From: Azadirachta indica | Lineage: Eukaryota; Streptophyta; Magnoliopsida; Sapindales; Meliaceae | Length of the DNA: 64,000 nucleotides | Reading direction: 5' to 3' | Assembly (NCBI GenBank): GCA_022749755.1 | Contig: CM040446.1 | Location: 13,168,367-13,232,366, forward strand | Made by a program: the position numbers and the translations under genes | Notes under the pieces: generated by a model | The model's input: only the letters and a program-made list of their open reading frames with translations | The model's database searches: none | Told to the model about the DNA's origin: nothing | In this document: positions 38,028-49,846 of the stretch, piece by piece | Position numbering within the stretch: position 1 is the stretch's first letter | Layout: every line of letters starts with the position of its first letter

Positions 38028-38795
38028 ATCATGTGCCGTCGATTCGGAAGCGGAACTGCCGAAAGCGCAAGAGTATAAGCGCGCCCAAGTTCCGGAGTCG
38101 CCTACCCTCTCGACGAAGAGCATACACTCGCGGATGAATATTATGCTGGTGAACAGTAGCCCGCGAGCAGACATGAGATTTCGAGAGCCATTCGGGGGAG
38201 AGCGAAGCGGGACAGGAGCGTGCCCGACTTCCTACCGTGGCAACTGAGGCTGAGCAAGTCAGCGAGCCTTAGAAGCAACCACCTCAAGCATCATTTGCAG
38301 CATCTTTTGGGCTGGGCAACAAAGCACATAAAAGGGGGCAAGCTGGACAACATATGGCATGGTTTAATAGTTAGTCTTGGTTTCCTTAGAAGTCTGATCC
38401 AATAGGCCCAAAGTAGAGGAAGTGGTGGTAGATAGGATATTTTTTTATTTTCATGTAAATTATGTAAATGTGAATAATCTTGGCCATTGAAAGTGCTTGA
38501 GTCAATTAAATCATGACCATCCATTTGTACATATATATTGTATAGTGAAGTGTAATGAAAAAAAGAGACCCATTCTCTCTTCCAATTTTGTCTCTCATGT
38601 TGGTTTTTCTTCTTCTCCATTTTGCTCCCAAATTTGAGCATCAAATTGACATCTCACGGCCATTTCTTGCAACACACACGCACAAATTGATTTTGAGGTA
38701 AATTAAGGTTTACTTGGGCAGTGTAAATCAACTTGTTCAAGTGCCGCACGTAATCGAAATTCCCCATCAATTTCCAGCACGTGACATTCTGCATG
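38028..38795. mobile_element. Chimeric 0.77-kb insertion private to unit 2 (GC-rich organelle-like part plus LTR-like part)
   Basis: Unit 1 runs straight from CTCCTTCT into TATTTAAATAAT near 30101-30119, while unit 2 has about 770 bp between the same two blocks. The first 250 bp (38030-38280) are clearly richer in G and C than anything nearby and resemble plant mitochondrial intergenic DNA in composition. The rest resembles the transcribed end of an LTR retroelement (pyrimidine-rich, with an AATG-AAAAAAAG stretch). Neither part has been identified by search. No target duplication was seen, which would fit repair filler DNA. Confidence 0.5.
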
Positions 38796-39029
38796 TATTT
38801 AAATAATATAGCAGATAAATTATCACACCATTATCAACTTAATTACAAGTCTCTTTATCATTGTTTTAGAAAACATTTGAGATTATTTACTGTTTGAATT
38901 TTAGTAGTTTCAAAACTATAATAAATATCTTATATTTATTATTATCTTATTTTAATCTCCCTTATTTATGTTATTTATTGTGTTTTTTTTCTCGCGAGAT
39001 TTACTAATTAATACTGCCTTTTCCTTTTT

Positions 39030-39300
39030 TCAGTTACAATCTTAAAAAATCTGATGGCCATTCTTTGAAACTCAGCATCCAATGTGTTCAGACAGTATTA
39101 TCATCAGACCAGATCAGATTGCAAATGTTCTTCGAAATTTGCCGTGTTGGGTATAGCCGACATGGTTGGTTCGAGAATCTACCAAGTATTCCTTTGGCAA
39201 AAAAAAAGATATCAGATAAGTCTCTACTTGTTTGCAAAATCCCACTTTGGTTAAGTCAAAGGCCTCAAGGATGGTTTCCCGCGATGTGTGGTCTCCATTA
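39030..39300. other. Counterpart of 30345-30650 upstream of copy C
   Basis: Upstream conserved segment of the array, about 300-580 bp before the leader/first exon of copy C. It starts with TGATGGCCATTCTTTGAAACTC and GTTCAGACAGTATTATCA, as at 30369. A 79-codon frame is open here, but the unit 1 counterpart is not open in the same way. Confidence 0.4.
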
Positions 39301-39585
39301 TTAATTACATAAATTCTTACTGTTTTCTATGTTAGTCACTTAGATCCTTAACTTTTCAACAATTTTCAACATAGTCCGGAGATTATGTTTGCAACTCTGT
39401 CAAAAAAAGTAGGGACGTAATTAACGAATATTAAAAACAGATCACATAATGATAATTTGGAAAAAAGCAAGACCTCCCTGAGAATATTCCCATTTGCGAT
39501 GCTTGCTAGCCAGTGGGATTTAAGCAGCTAATCAGTGTTATTCCGATATTTTATTAATGGACCTCAAAACCTTAGGGTTCTAGAT

Positions 39586-39595
39586 ACATATAAGG
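39586..39595 (+). promoter_or_regulatory. TATA-like box of copy C
   Basis: ACATATAAGG at the place of the ATATATATAAGG box of copy B, about 18 bp before the proposed start codon of copy C. If transcription starts the usual 25-35 bp downstream, it could begin at or after that ATG, so the true start may lie further upstream. Confidence 0.45.
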
Positions 39596-39612
39596 AAGAA
39601 CTAAGAGCCCTA

Positions 39613-42600
39613 ATGAGACTAATCTCTGCCAATTTTGAGCTTAAAAGTCGTCGGCCAAGGTAATTCTGTTTTGAATTTATTGAATCATTTCATACTTTTC
39701 TTGTTATTTGTTGTACATTTCCTTGTTTTTAATTAAAGTGTACGTATTTCTCTTGTTCAAAGCTGTTCTTCGTTCGTGTTCACCGTAGCTACAGTTATTT
39801 ATTTCTCCTTCTTTTTCTCGTGTATCCGACTCTGCTGCCGGTGATCGATCCTTCTTTATGTACGACTCCTAATGATGTCTTGTGGGTTTATGAACTAGGT
39901 TCAAAATCAAACTACGAATTGCTACTTTTTTACTGTTGACTTTATTACGTATCTTATTTAGGGTCTATCCAGATCGCGTTGTTTTTCGATATCACCGAAG
40001 CTTAGTATTTTCTTCCTTTCTTCTTCCTTTTTTAAATCAATCACCGAGGGTGCGAAAATAGAACAATCTCCTGTCAATGAAAGTGACGGTGAATGTTGAA
40101 ACTGTGCAGTTGTAACCAGTAACTAATACTACTTCTTACATATGTGCTATAATAATCTATATATGCAAATAACTAGCAAGCTATATATATAGCTAAGCGA
40201 GTTCATATCTTATAAAGCCTTTGTCACTTAAAAGACCTATATTTGTTCAGCAAGATATTACCAGATACTTTTTTGTCTTCATGGAAATAGAATAAGAATC
40301 GTGGTTTTCAATTTTTTTTATTTCTTTCTCCTGTTTATTAACAGGAAAAAGCATGAAATTTCTTTGTTTTAATAGTTCTTGGAAGTCATTGATCTGTAAT
40401 GTTTATGTGGAAACTTATATATGGTAACTCATAGAACATTATTAATATATATATTCTTTCTTGTGCAGGTCTTTAAAGACAGAAAATTCAGTGGGTGGTA
40501 GAATAACTCGACTTGTGGTTGAAGATGACTTCTATTATCGAGTAGTAGTTAAAACTCTGCCTGGAATGTACGAGGTAGAGGATTTTGTGATATCTAAGGA
40601 CAAATATAGAGACATGAAGTGTAGCACTGTTGATAAGCCCTTCAACAGTGCCAAAATTATGTTGCGTAGTAGGGATGGAAGAGTGGTCTTCGAGAGTATC
40701 AAGGGCAACTTCATCGCAAGAATGAGGTTTCTCCAACTTCTTATACTGACACAAGATTTCCTTTACTTTATCAGTTTATTCTATCGTTTAGTTGTATCAA
40801 CATTGGTATTTCAGTGGTGGCGTCAAGCTCAGAGACAATTTGACCGGAGAAAAGTTGAAGTTACTTGGAAAAAAGAAGCTAGATCAGACCAGGAGAAAAT
40901 TTGAAAGGTAATTCTATACTGCATTATCTATGTCGCACAAAATTTTTAACCTTGTAAATATTTTTTCAAATTCCATAACTGTATTCTCTCCACTTGTTAT
41001 CATAAACTGTTAGATTTAATGAATTAATGCTACAGTTAAAAAGCTTAGTTAATTCAGAGAGACGTGGCATTGCTATAGCCAATTTAGTTTATCGAGTTAC
41101 TTTTATGATCTATTTTATTAATTCAATTTCATATATAAATTCTCTACCTTTTGCTTTAGGGTGCTCAAGCATCCTGCCTAGTTTCGAGTCCGGACTTTTT
41201 AATAAAGGATAAAAATATATATGTTTTGGCTTTACTTACTCCTTACATTTTTTTTTTTTAAAAAAAAAATCTCTATCTTTTTCTTTTTTCTATTTAGTAA
41301 TTTGAATATTTATTTAATTTTCTTTTTTTTTATTCAATAATATGAATATTCATTTTTTAATTTAATATTGTTATTTATTTGGAGCAATGATAGGTTGAGA
41401 AGAGGAAATTAAAAGAAGGAAATGGGACAATTAAAATCTTAGATATCTTAATTAGCAAATTACTTTTAATGTATTATTCACTTTTTAATCAATTTTTATC
41501 ATGCCTATAGAGGTACACTTGCATGTTAAGAAGTTAATATATAAAAGAAAATTTATTAATAGTAACTACTGTTTAACTACCATTTTCAGTGCCTTTAAAC
41601 AATAGTTTAAATGGTTTAAGGCACGTTTAATGCAGTCAGGCCATCCTAAATTCGAGAAACGGTAGGAGATAAAAGTTTGATATTTCATGAGTGAGGTTTC
41701 TTATTCTCATCCAAAACTTTTTAAAATAAAAAAAAATTATTACAAAGTGCACTTTCAATTATGAATACGTTTTCAAGTACAAAGAAAAAAAATTGGTCAT
41801 CGAAATAATTTTGTCAAAAAAATTACAAATTGATCATTTTTTAAAGATATTTTGAATAATAATTATATTTTAAATGTAACAATAAATAGTAATTACTATT
41901 AAAATTTCTCCTATATAAAATGAACTTCATGAAATACATGATTTTTTGAGATGTTAAAGGCCTTACAACGGAGGAGACTATAAATGATTTCTTTTTTTTT
42001 TTTTTTAGAGTTTAATAACGACGAGAAATATAATAATAATAAAAAGAGAGAGAATAAATTTTCACCTTCCTATATGGTAGTTGCCGTTGTGAATGGATTC
42101 TTCAAAAGTTGGGTAAAATTATGTACTATAAAGAATTTCAAATTCAAAATGATAGCTGAATTTTAATATTCTATATGATCATTATGATAGTTGACAATTT
42201 CCTGTATAGATGCAGTGGCGGAGTTCTTAAGAGGCTTGAAGCGCTCCAAGCTGTACCAAAATTTTTTAATAAATTATTAATTTTTATAATTTTAATTAGA
42301 GCATGTAAAATATTTATTTAATTCCTCTAATTTTTTAAATTAAAATTAATGTGTTCCTACTTTTTATATTTTTAATTATTTATTTTTAAATTATATAATA
42401 ATATGTTAGTTAAATATATTTTTCTTAAGTTTCAAAATAATGATCCCACCTATTTATTAATACTTTACATATAAATTTTTTTTTTTAAGAAATCGTTATT
42501 TAATTTTGTCCTCTATATAATTGAAATTTTTTTTTTATAGAAAAAAAAAACCGTGTACTTAAAAACTATAAAAAAAAATTATACATTTAAAAAAAATTTC

Positions 42601-43463
42601 TGAAAGAAAAAGAATTTTTATGATTATTCTATATATATATATATATATATATATCATAGACTTTTATGAAGTAATCAAAAATACTTTATCTTGTTAAATT
42701 CTAGGATTTAATAAAATATACTTAATTTTTATCCCCCACAATTCAAAAATATTCACACTAAAAAATATTACTGAAAAATATTCAATTTTAAATTTTTTGA
42801 ACAAAAATACTTTTAATACTTAGAATTATCAAATTTAACTTTAAATTATTAAAGTAACTCGAAAATATTAATTAAAATGTGACTTTCGAGTTTATTATCA
42901 TATAGCATTGAAAAGTACTGTAATAACTCGAAAATAAGTTATTATAATAATTCGAAAGTAACTTAAAAGTATTTGTTAATTTTGAAAATCAAATTATTTT
43001 GATCCGAAATAAGTAAAAATAGGCATTTTTTATTAACTTTTTACAAAAAGAGTATTTTTGATTCTCAAAAAAAAATATTAATATCTTCAAAATATTTTTA
43101 TATGAATTTTTTAAATTCATGTATTATCTAAATTTATTATATATGAGTTCGTATAAATATAATTATAAATTATAATTATGATAATTTTGTGATTAATTTA
43201 TTATGATAATCTTTTTTTAAATACTTTAATTTTAATATTTATTTATTAATTTTTTGAATTTAAAAAATTAAATTATTATTATGCCCAGATGTTAGATTCT
43301 GACTCCGCTCCTATATAGATGATCAATGAATGGTTTTGATATATTTAGCGTAACTTAGTTACTTTTTAATCTTGTTAATTTGCTCCATTGTTGTTTAATT
43401 TTAGATAATTAATTAATTAATTAATTTTTTGTTTTACGCAGGCTGGTCACGATAAATTTCTGA
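39613..43463 (+). CDS. Copy C: divergent member of the small tandem family, start moved into the former leader exon, about 139 aa
   Basis: Proposed exons are 39613-39659, 40469-40726, 40815-40907 and 43442-43463, all GT-AG with agreeing phases. The first exon is the former leader; its ATG gives MRLISANFELKSRRP and joins in frame to the second exon. At the ancestral start, copy C has GTG in place of ATG, so the new start would be required. The core is kept (VVVKTLPGM, DFVISKD, FESIKGNFIARM), but 30-odd residues in the middle (the copy B part from TDKEV to TIRD) are deleted in frame. The last exon has a shifted frame and stops after LVTINF. Intron 3 is enlarged to 2.5 kb by a hAT element. The TATA-like box lies very close to the ATG, which casts doubt on the leader. 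It may be a functional divergent copy or a decaying one. Confidence 0.5.
42205..42212. repeat. Left 8-bp target-site duplication of hAT element
   Basis: TATAGATG; the identical partner is at 43314-43321. Confidence 0.82.
42213..43313. mobile_element. Non-autonomous hAT-type element, 1.1 kb, in intron 3 of copy C
   Basis: An exact 8-bp duplication, TATAGATG, flanks it at 42205-42212 and 43314-43321. The ends are CAGTGGCGGAGT and the complement of TAGGAGCGGAGT (nine of twelve positions agree). An 8-bp duplication with short imperfect inverted ends is the hAT signature. The interior is very AT-rich with no transposase frame. It is absent from the shorter intron 3 of copies A and B. Confidence 0.8.
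43314..43321. repeat. Right 8-bp target-site duplication of hAT element
   Basis: TATAGATG; the identical partner is at 42205-42212. Confidence 0.82.
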
Positions 43464-44030
43464 CACCTGAGCCACTTCTGGCTAAGCTCTAGCAGATCTT
43501 TTATTGTATGCTTCACTACCTTTTTTTTTTTTTCTTTTTTTTTTTTTTTGAGTTTTGTAGTACTGTTATGAGTAATTTGGTGCGTCGTTTTTTCTGATTT
43601 ATATTATGTATCTGTGTAACGGAGAACATTGCGAAGGAAAGCTGGTCTCGGCTATTAATTTTCAAATTAAATTAAAGCAATATAATGTTTGTTTGTGCAT
43701 GATAAACTTTATTTTTGAAGCATTATGAATTAGGATTAGCTATATTCATTAACTTAATTTGACAAAATTACTTGCGCGCACAAATATTTTTTTAGAGCCA
43801 ACATTTCAAAATATATCACCAATTCAAAGGTTGCCAGTATTTGTAATTTGTATATTTCGTGGGAAAGATTTCAAAGAATTAATTGTTGTCTTATAAGTTT
43901 TTTAGTTTAAATGGAGGAATATATAGAAATATTTATATTCAATATTCACTAATAAATTTTCAGCCAAGCTAGCTAGCTAAAATTTATCAAACTTGTTACT
44001 TGTTACATATTGGGATATTCTCGCATTTTG

Positions 44031-45324
44031 TGCAGCAGCGTAGACTTTAAAATGAGTTATAACAGTATGTATCTAAATTTACAATATAACTCTAATGTAA
44101 TATTAGTACTTCTATATGTAGTTAAAAAAAAAAAATTCAATAAGTGTAGAAGCTATTAGACAGGCATATAAACGGTTTCAATATTATGACCTGACGCATG
44201 CGACTCAGCTGTTGTTGTGCTGATCATCTCGTAATTTGATGGCTATATATATATATAGTTGACATCTTCCTACACTCGTGCATTGGACTTCAATTACGGG
44301 CCTCAATGTACATGGAGAGTGCTCCAATACTATTTGTTCTCTATATGTATTCACACTATTTAATATCAACCCAAGAATCCAGTAACAATGATATTTTGTT
44401 TGCTACATACACTTCAATCATTTTCTAATACATGCAGACAGTACCCGCCTATCACTTTATTATCTGTCTTCATGCCCACAGATATATTGAATTCTCTCAG
44501 AAAAACACAAAAAAATTAAAACTCATATATTTCGTGTGAGGTAGACATTGTGGAAATGAAATTTCTTGTTTTGAGTATATTGGATCCATGTAATCTGGCT
44601 CGTTTCATATATAGTAATCTACTTAATTATCTCCTATTTTCATAGAATCTTATGAAGACTACTGTTAAATATTAGTTGGTTGTGTTAACAATTATATACG
44701 TAAATGTATGCGTTCTGCTCCTGCTGCATGATTAGTACTGCTGGTCTTTCCATTAACACCGATAAATTAGACTTCAAACACTCGGTCTAATCATTCATAT
44801 TTAATTAGTTGTTGTATCTGCAAAAGGAAATCCCGAGTCCAAAACCCATAGGGTGGAGAGCTAGGGATCTCAACCCCAATTGGTCTATGGCTGCCTACAT
44901 ATATGGGGGATATATATATATATATATATTTATTAATCCAAAAGCAATTTAATTTTGTCTTTTAATTTTAAAATTTGTAACTTTTCATTAGTCCGTCGTG
45001 CATCTATAAAAGTATGCACTTACTGATTAATATATTTAAGTCGACAACTGTTTTCCTTTTGCTTCGATATGGTGAATTAATTATATATATGGTCTTGAAT
45101 GCTAAAGAAATTATAAAGAAAGGTACAAGCATTCAAGCCAGGCATTAATCTCTCCAGTTTCAAAAGTGATCACTCATCCGATTGAAGAGTCTCACGTGCT
45201 GTAGTAATGTATGCAATTAACAACATTATTACTGTAAGGCTTAATCAGTACTATACTTGAAATATTGTTTCAACGAGCGGGAAGGGACTCCTGTTCGGTC
45301 AAAAAGAATTCACGCGCCCGCCAA

Positions 45325-45367
<43 letters not shown>

Positions 45368-48300
45368 ACATGCATCGAATGTGAGGTAATAGTATATATT
45401 TGTACGCATAGGATCATGCATCTTCGTGTGCATTTATAAACTGAAGTTGAAGCGTATTGTCCACTTTAGCATCCCCAAGTACTCTATTTGCATACATATG
45501 TCAGGAAAATAATCAAAATTGAAAATTACTACGTGTCTACCTAATTGTCTGTTTATGTGCTTATTGATTTACACATGATCACCATATATAGTTGACATGA
45601 CATATATAGCTTGTTTTTCAAGAGTCATAAAATTAAGACGCTGTAAATTATACGTATATATATTTTGATATCATTAATTTTTTGTCGCTGAAAATTGTAC
45701 TAGGTGATTACCATGCATATATGCCTTACAATGTATTTTACGGAGAAAATGAAGTAATAATTAGCATATATAGCAGCTTAATTGGTACAAATCTTGAAAT
45801 TAAATGATTGGGTGCTCTGTGAATTCATAATATGAAGTCTATTTTAGTTTATCCCCGCTAATCACATATGTAAATAGTTACAGCTCGAACATTAATTGAA
45901 TGACATTTGGAGATTGTAGTAGACATGATCTTCACAAGTAAACATGCAAGTGTTGCTTGCATGCGCTTTTGCTCATAAAATTTTCTTGCTCACTTGCTAA
46001 ATTTGTCGATCGTCATCAACATGTATATAACAACCTCGACGGCAGCGCCAGTCAACCTGCCCATCCCTACCATTCTATTTTAGAGCCCCACTCCACGTTT
46101 GTTTTTGCGTATCTCTCTTCCTCTCTCTCTCTCTTTCTCTTTCTCTTTCTCTTTCTCTTGCTTTTTCCCTCTTGTCGGAATAGCATATATATTGCGATCA
46201 CATGCCAGTCAAGAACCTGACATTCAGTTTTGTATCTTCATTATTCAACAGTGTCTTTCTCAGACTTCCCAACAGATCTCCAAAGAAAAAAGAAAAATTT
46301 TAAACGAAACACCAGCTTGGAAATGCACTGAAAGTTTTGGCAGCAGCCAGAGATATATCAGTACCACTACTCATCTCATCGACCACCATCAACACCACCA
46401 TTTTCACTTTCTCCCAGAGTATGGAATCTAGCACCTTTATTTGATTACTCCACTTACATATTCACCCTACTCTTTTCCTATCTTTTTTCTGTTTAGTCTC
46501 TTTAAATAATACTGCAAAAGGTTTTATTATTTCGTGATCAGATGCACACTTTCATGCTTAAAAGCTCATCTCAAAGCATTACCCCACAACTTTTTCTCGT
46601 TTAAAGTTCCTTTTCTTAAAGGCAGTGAGTGTCTTCTCGATAGATAGTAAGTGATTGATGCGAGTATCTTATAGTATTCTAACAATTGGAAAGCTACTCA
46701 TCCCAAAAAATACCCTACCACTCAAACTCATAAGACTCATAAGAAGTTGGTTTCCGGTATATTCCTGCTTTAATTTACACCCTGATTCTCAAGTTCATTT
46801 TTCCACACTCGTCTCTTGTAGTTTTCTTGCATAAAGCCAAGGAAGAAACTGACCAGGCTCGTGCTTGATTATTTTTAATCTCATCTGCAAAGACGAGTCG
46901 TTTTCAAGTATTTCTTCCCTTTTCTGTTTTTCAAACTTCTGAATGCAAATCTTTGATGCACAACCTGGTATCCATTGATGATCCAACTGTTTTTTTAGCA
47001 GCTTGTGCTTAAATGTTTACCCTCTCCCTCTCACAACCAGTTCTACTTTCAGTACAACCACTAAATCTTTGAATCCCTTCCAGTCCTGTTTATAAATTAA
47101 TTGCAATCCTCGTACCTTTCGCTTTTGTGTCCCAATTTCCTACTAAATTTATACTTGCGTGCATATGCAGCTCACTTTCCTAGCTAACCGAACCATCCCT
47201 ACTCCCTAGCAGATCAGGGAGGCCCCGTATACTCTTTTACCACACATCAATCACAGTTTCCCCTCCGATTCTTTAGCCGCGTTATTGCAGCTAAGATTTG
47301 ACCAGTAATCTGTAGTAGCCGTAATTCCTGCACATATCTAAGCCAATTTCGTTTTAATAAATACATTATGTATGTGCAGAATCTGGCAGTCTGCGGAGCA
47401 CCTGATAATCGGGCAGAGTTTAGTTAATGTGGTGGTGAGCATTAAAGGACCAAGGTGGACAAGAGTGTTAATGAGATTTCTATAAAAAGAGAAGGTAACG
47501 CAAAGCAAAAGGTTGGTTTGCAGACTCACCTTACTACTAGTACTAGTACTAATACTACTGCCTCCTCCTTAATTAACAGCTGTTAGTCGGCGTTGCTGCA
47601 GAGTTTTTGACTTAATTAGCTTTTTAAGCCATTAATATCTCTCGATATTACAGAACAAATAATTAATGTATGGAGGAAAAGTGTATGCGTATATATATAT
47701 ATATTATATATATGTATATATATCCCGCCTGCCTTGTTTGATTAACATCGCACGTGATATTGCAGCTGGAGAGAGAAGCAGTGGCTGCTGGGACTAACTT
47801 CACCTTTTGGTCGTCATCTTTTTATTTTGGTTTTGGCTTTTGTCTTAATGCTTTTTATTTCTTGTTTCCTTCTGGCCTCTTCTTCCCCATATGGCCTAAT
47901 CCCTGCTCCCTGACTTTCTAATAAAAGTAAATTATATTTCTAATTTGGTTTTGAATATATATTTTTTAACTTTCAATAAATCATATTCGTACTTCCCTAC
48001 TCTTTCATAAGCCATTCATTAGATCTGTCTGCATATGCGTCAAGTTTGTTGTCCATTGAACTGGTATTCTTTAGTTTTTGTTTTCAGTTCTTTACGTTTA
48101 TTAGCTAGATTGTGATTATGCTTATTGTTATTTATTTGACTATTGCGTACATACCAATATGATTGACAAGTAATTTATGTTATTGATTGTTGTATTTTTA
48201 TCAAACTAATATTTGTATATTATCTTAATTTGTACATAATAATTTATGTTGACAATTTATAACAAATAAAAATGTTAATAACGCAAATTATTTGTATAAA

Positions 48301-49846
48301 TTATTATACACGAACTAACCTGATAACAGTATTATACGATTGACACGTAGTCATATTAATTTATGTATCGATGCTTAATGATTTGCGATCCTGTTCCAAA
48401 ACCTTTATGCTATTTTTCAGTTTTGCATTATCAGGAAATGTCGGTTTTTTGGGCTTAAACTAGAATTAGGTTAAGATTAGGCCTACCTCAGCCTTACAAC
48501 TTTATACCCTGCTTGCTACATGGGTCTTTAAATCTGGTGAGGACTTGTGATCAGATTCAGAGACATTGCCTAGTATTGATGATTAATGAAAAGCTAGTGT
48601 TTCCTAAATTTTAATTCTTTATTTTCTTTATAAAAAAAAGGGGTCTAAATAATTGAACAAATTGTGGGAAGAGTTTGTACTTGGGACCACCCATCCACTC
48701 CATTCTGGTCCAGCATCACCGCATGGATACAGATATAACCTTGTTCTTCTTCAAAATTTTGTAATAGACCCTGCTTGAGTACTGTTATATTACCCTCGTG
48801 TTACAAATCCTGCCTGCTTCAGAACGCAGCTGACAATTGCATTTACTGTAGTAGCATAAGGTCAAACAATATGTCTGGTTTATATACAACAAAGGAAAAC
48901 TACATTGACTGTCAATCTGCAATTTCTTATTAAAATCAGCAGCTGTTACGGTTTAACCCATGAGTTATTTACATCCATCACCTTTTCAGTGTAATTGCCA
49001 ATGCTTTTTGCAGTTTAGGCCATCATCTTCCGATCTGTTTTGTATTTGTCTCGTCCTTGTACTCCATGTTTTGTCCCTGTTAGCTAGGCGTTGGGATATG
49101 GTAAAGTTTCATTATATCCGTCTAATAGGGCTTTATGTATGCTAGCTTACAAGCTGCCCTTGAAAAAGTTGGGAGTCATCTCCCAATAGGACCACTGGCT
49201 CAAGTAGGAAACCGGTGACATATTTCCCTGGAAACCCACGGATGCTTGGGTTTGGATCGAGTTGGTTCATGATGAGTGATTGGACAAGAGAATTCGGACA
49301 AAGCTGAACCAGTCTCTCCATTCTCATATCTCAATGTAATGACTAGTAAAGCAAGACTGGAGGGTCTAATCAGAATATTCGAAACCCAAAACCCACGAGT
49401 CTTTTCTCCGATATCCAACGCTTACCAAGTTACAGGCATGCATCATCAGTGGGGCATTTTCTGGGATGGTTTCTTAGTGTTGATTTTTTCTCGGTGTTGA
49501 ATTTTTTCAATCTCTGTGCTTTTGCATGTTTGCATATCTACCTTTTTTTCCATCCTTTTAAGAAAATATATTGGGTAAGACGTAAAGAGCACTGTCGATT
49601 TGATGCTGTCCTGTTCTTCTTTTTAGCCCCCCGCAGTTACAATGCATTGTGTCTCTCCCATATTTCCATTAAATTTTTCTCAAAGACTATAAGAGAAACG
49701 TGCAATAAGTCAAGCAATCATTTCGGTATTTCTCTTCTTTTGGTAGACTGCAACCTCCTCTGTCCGTATGCCTGCAGATAGCTTGTGATAACATTATTCA
49801 ATTGTATTTAACCAATTAAGTGAGAGTGCCCTTTGTTTCCACAGAA
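44031..49846. other. Intergenic DNA and probable 5' region of the Argonaute gene
   Basis: AT-rich. It contains a TG/TA microsatellite (45324-45363), a CT/CTTT pyrimidine tract (about 46112-46160) and a compound TA run near 47690-47725. The sequence before the Argonaute start ends TTTCCACAG-AA-ATG, so an intron probably separates the start codon from a 5' untranslated exon somewhere in this stretch, as is common for AGO10-type genes. A less AT-rich piece at 49142-49480 is open on both strands but resembles no family I know. No other gene is supported. Confidence 0.5.

Larger units (their letters stand above)
30991..39645. repeat. Tandem array unit 2 (about 8.65 kb)
   Basis: Second copy of the array with the intact gene B. 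Relative to unit 1 it lacks the 22625-22880 insertion. It gains about 160 bp at about 37140-37285 (or unit 1 lost them) and holds a private 0.77-kb insertion at 38028-38795. Confidence 0.86.
39646..44030. repeat. Tandem array unit 3 (partial)
   Basis: Matches units 1 and 2 through the gene and its 3' flank (GTATGCTTCACTACC near 43506, ATTATGAGTAA near 43567). The match becomes patchy near 43960-44030 and fades. A weak further match near 44280-44310 (GGACTTCAATTACGGGCCT) suggests the unit was once longer and suffered large deletions. Confidence 0.72.

Noticed and set aside
44827..44915. Sequence resembling the end of a gypsy-type LTR (GGGATCTCAACCCCAATTGG, CTGCCTAC)
   Set aside because: Too short and without a second arm or target duplication to call an element.
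46099..46431. 110-codon frame after the CT/CTTT tract
   Set aside because: The N-terminal half is translated microsatellite; the rest (His/Ser-rich) has no similarity I recognise and no splice partner.
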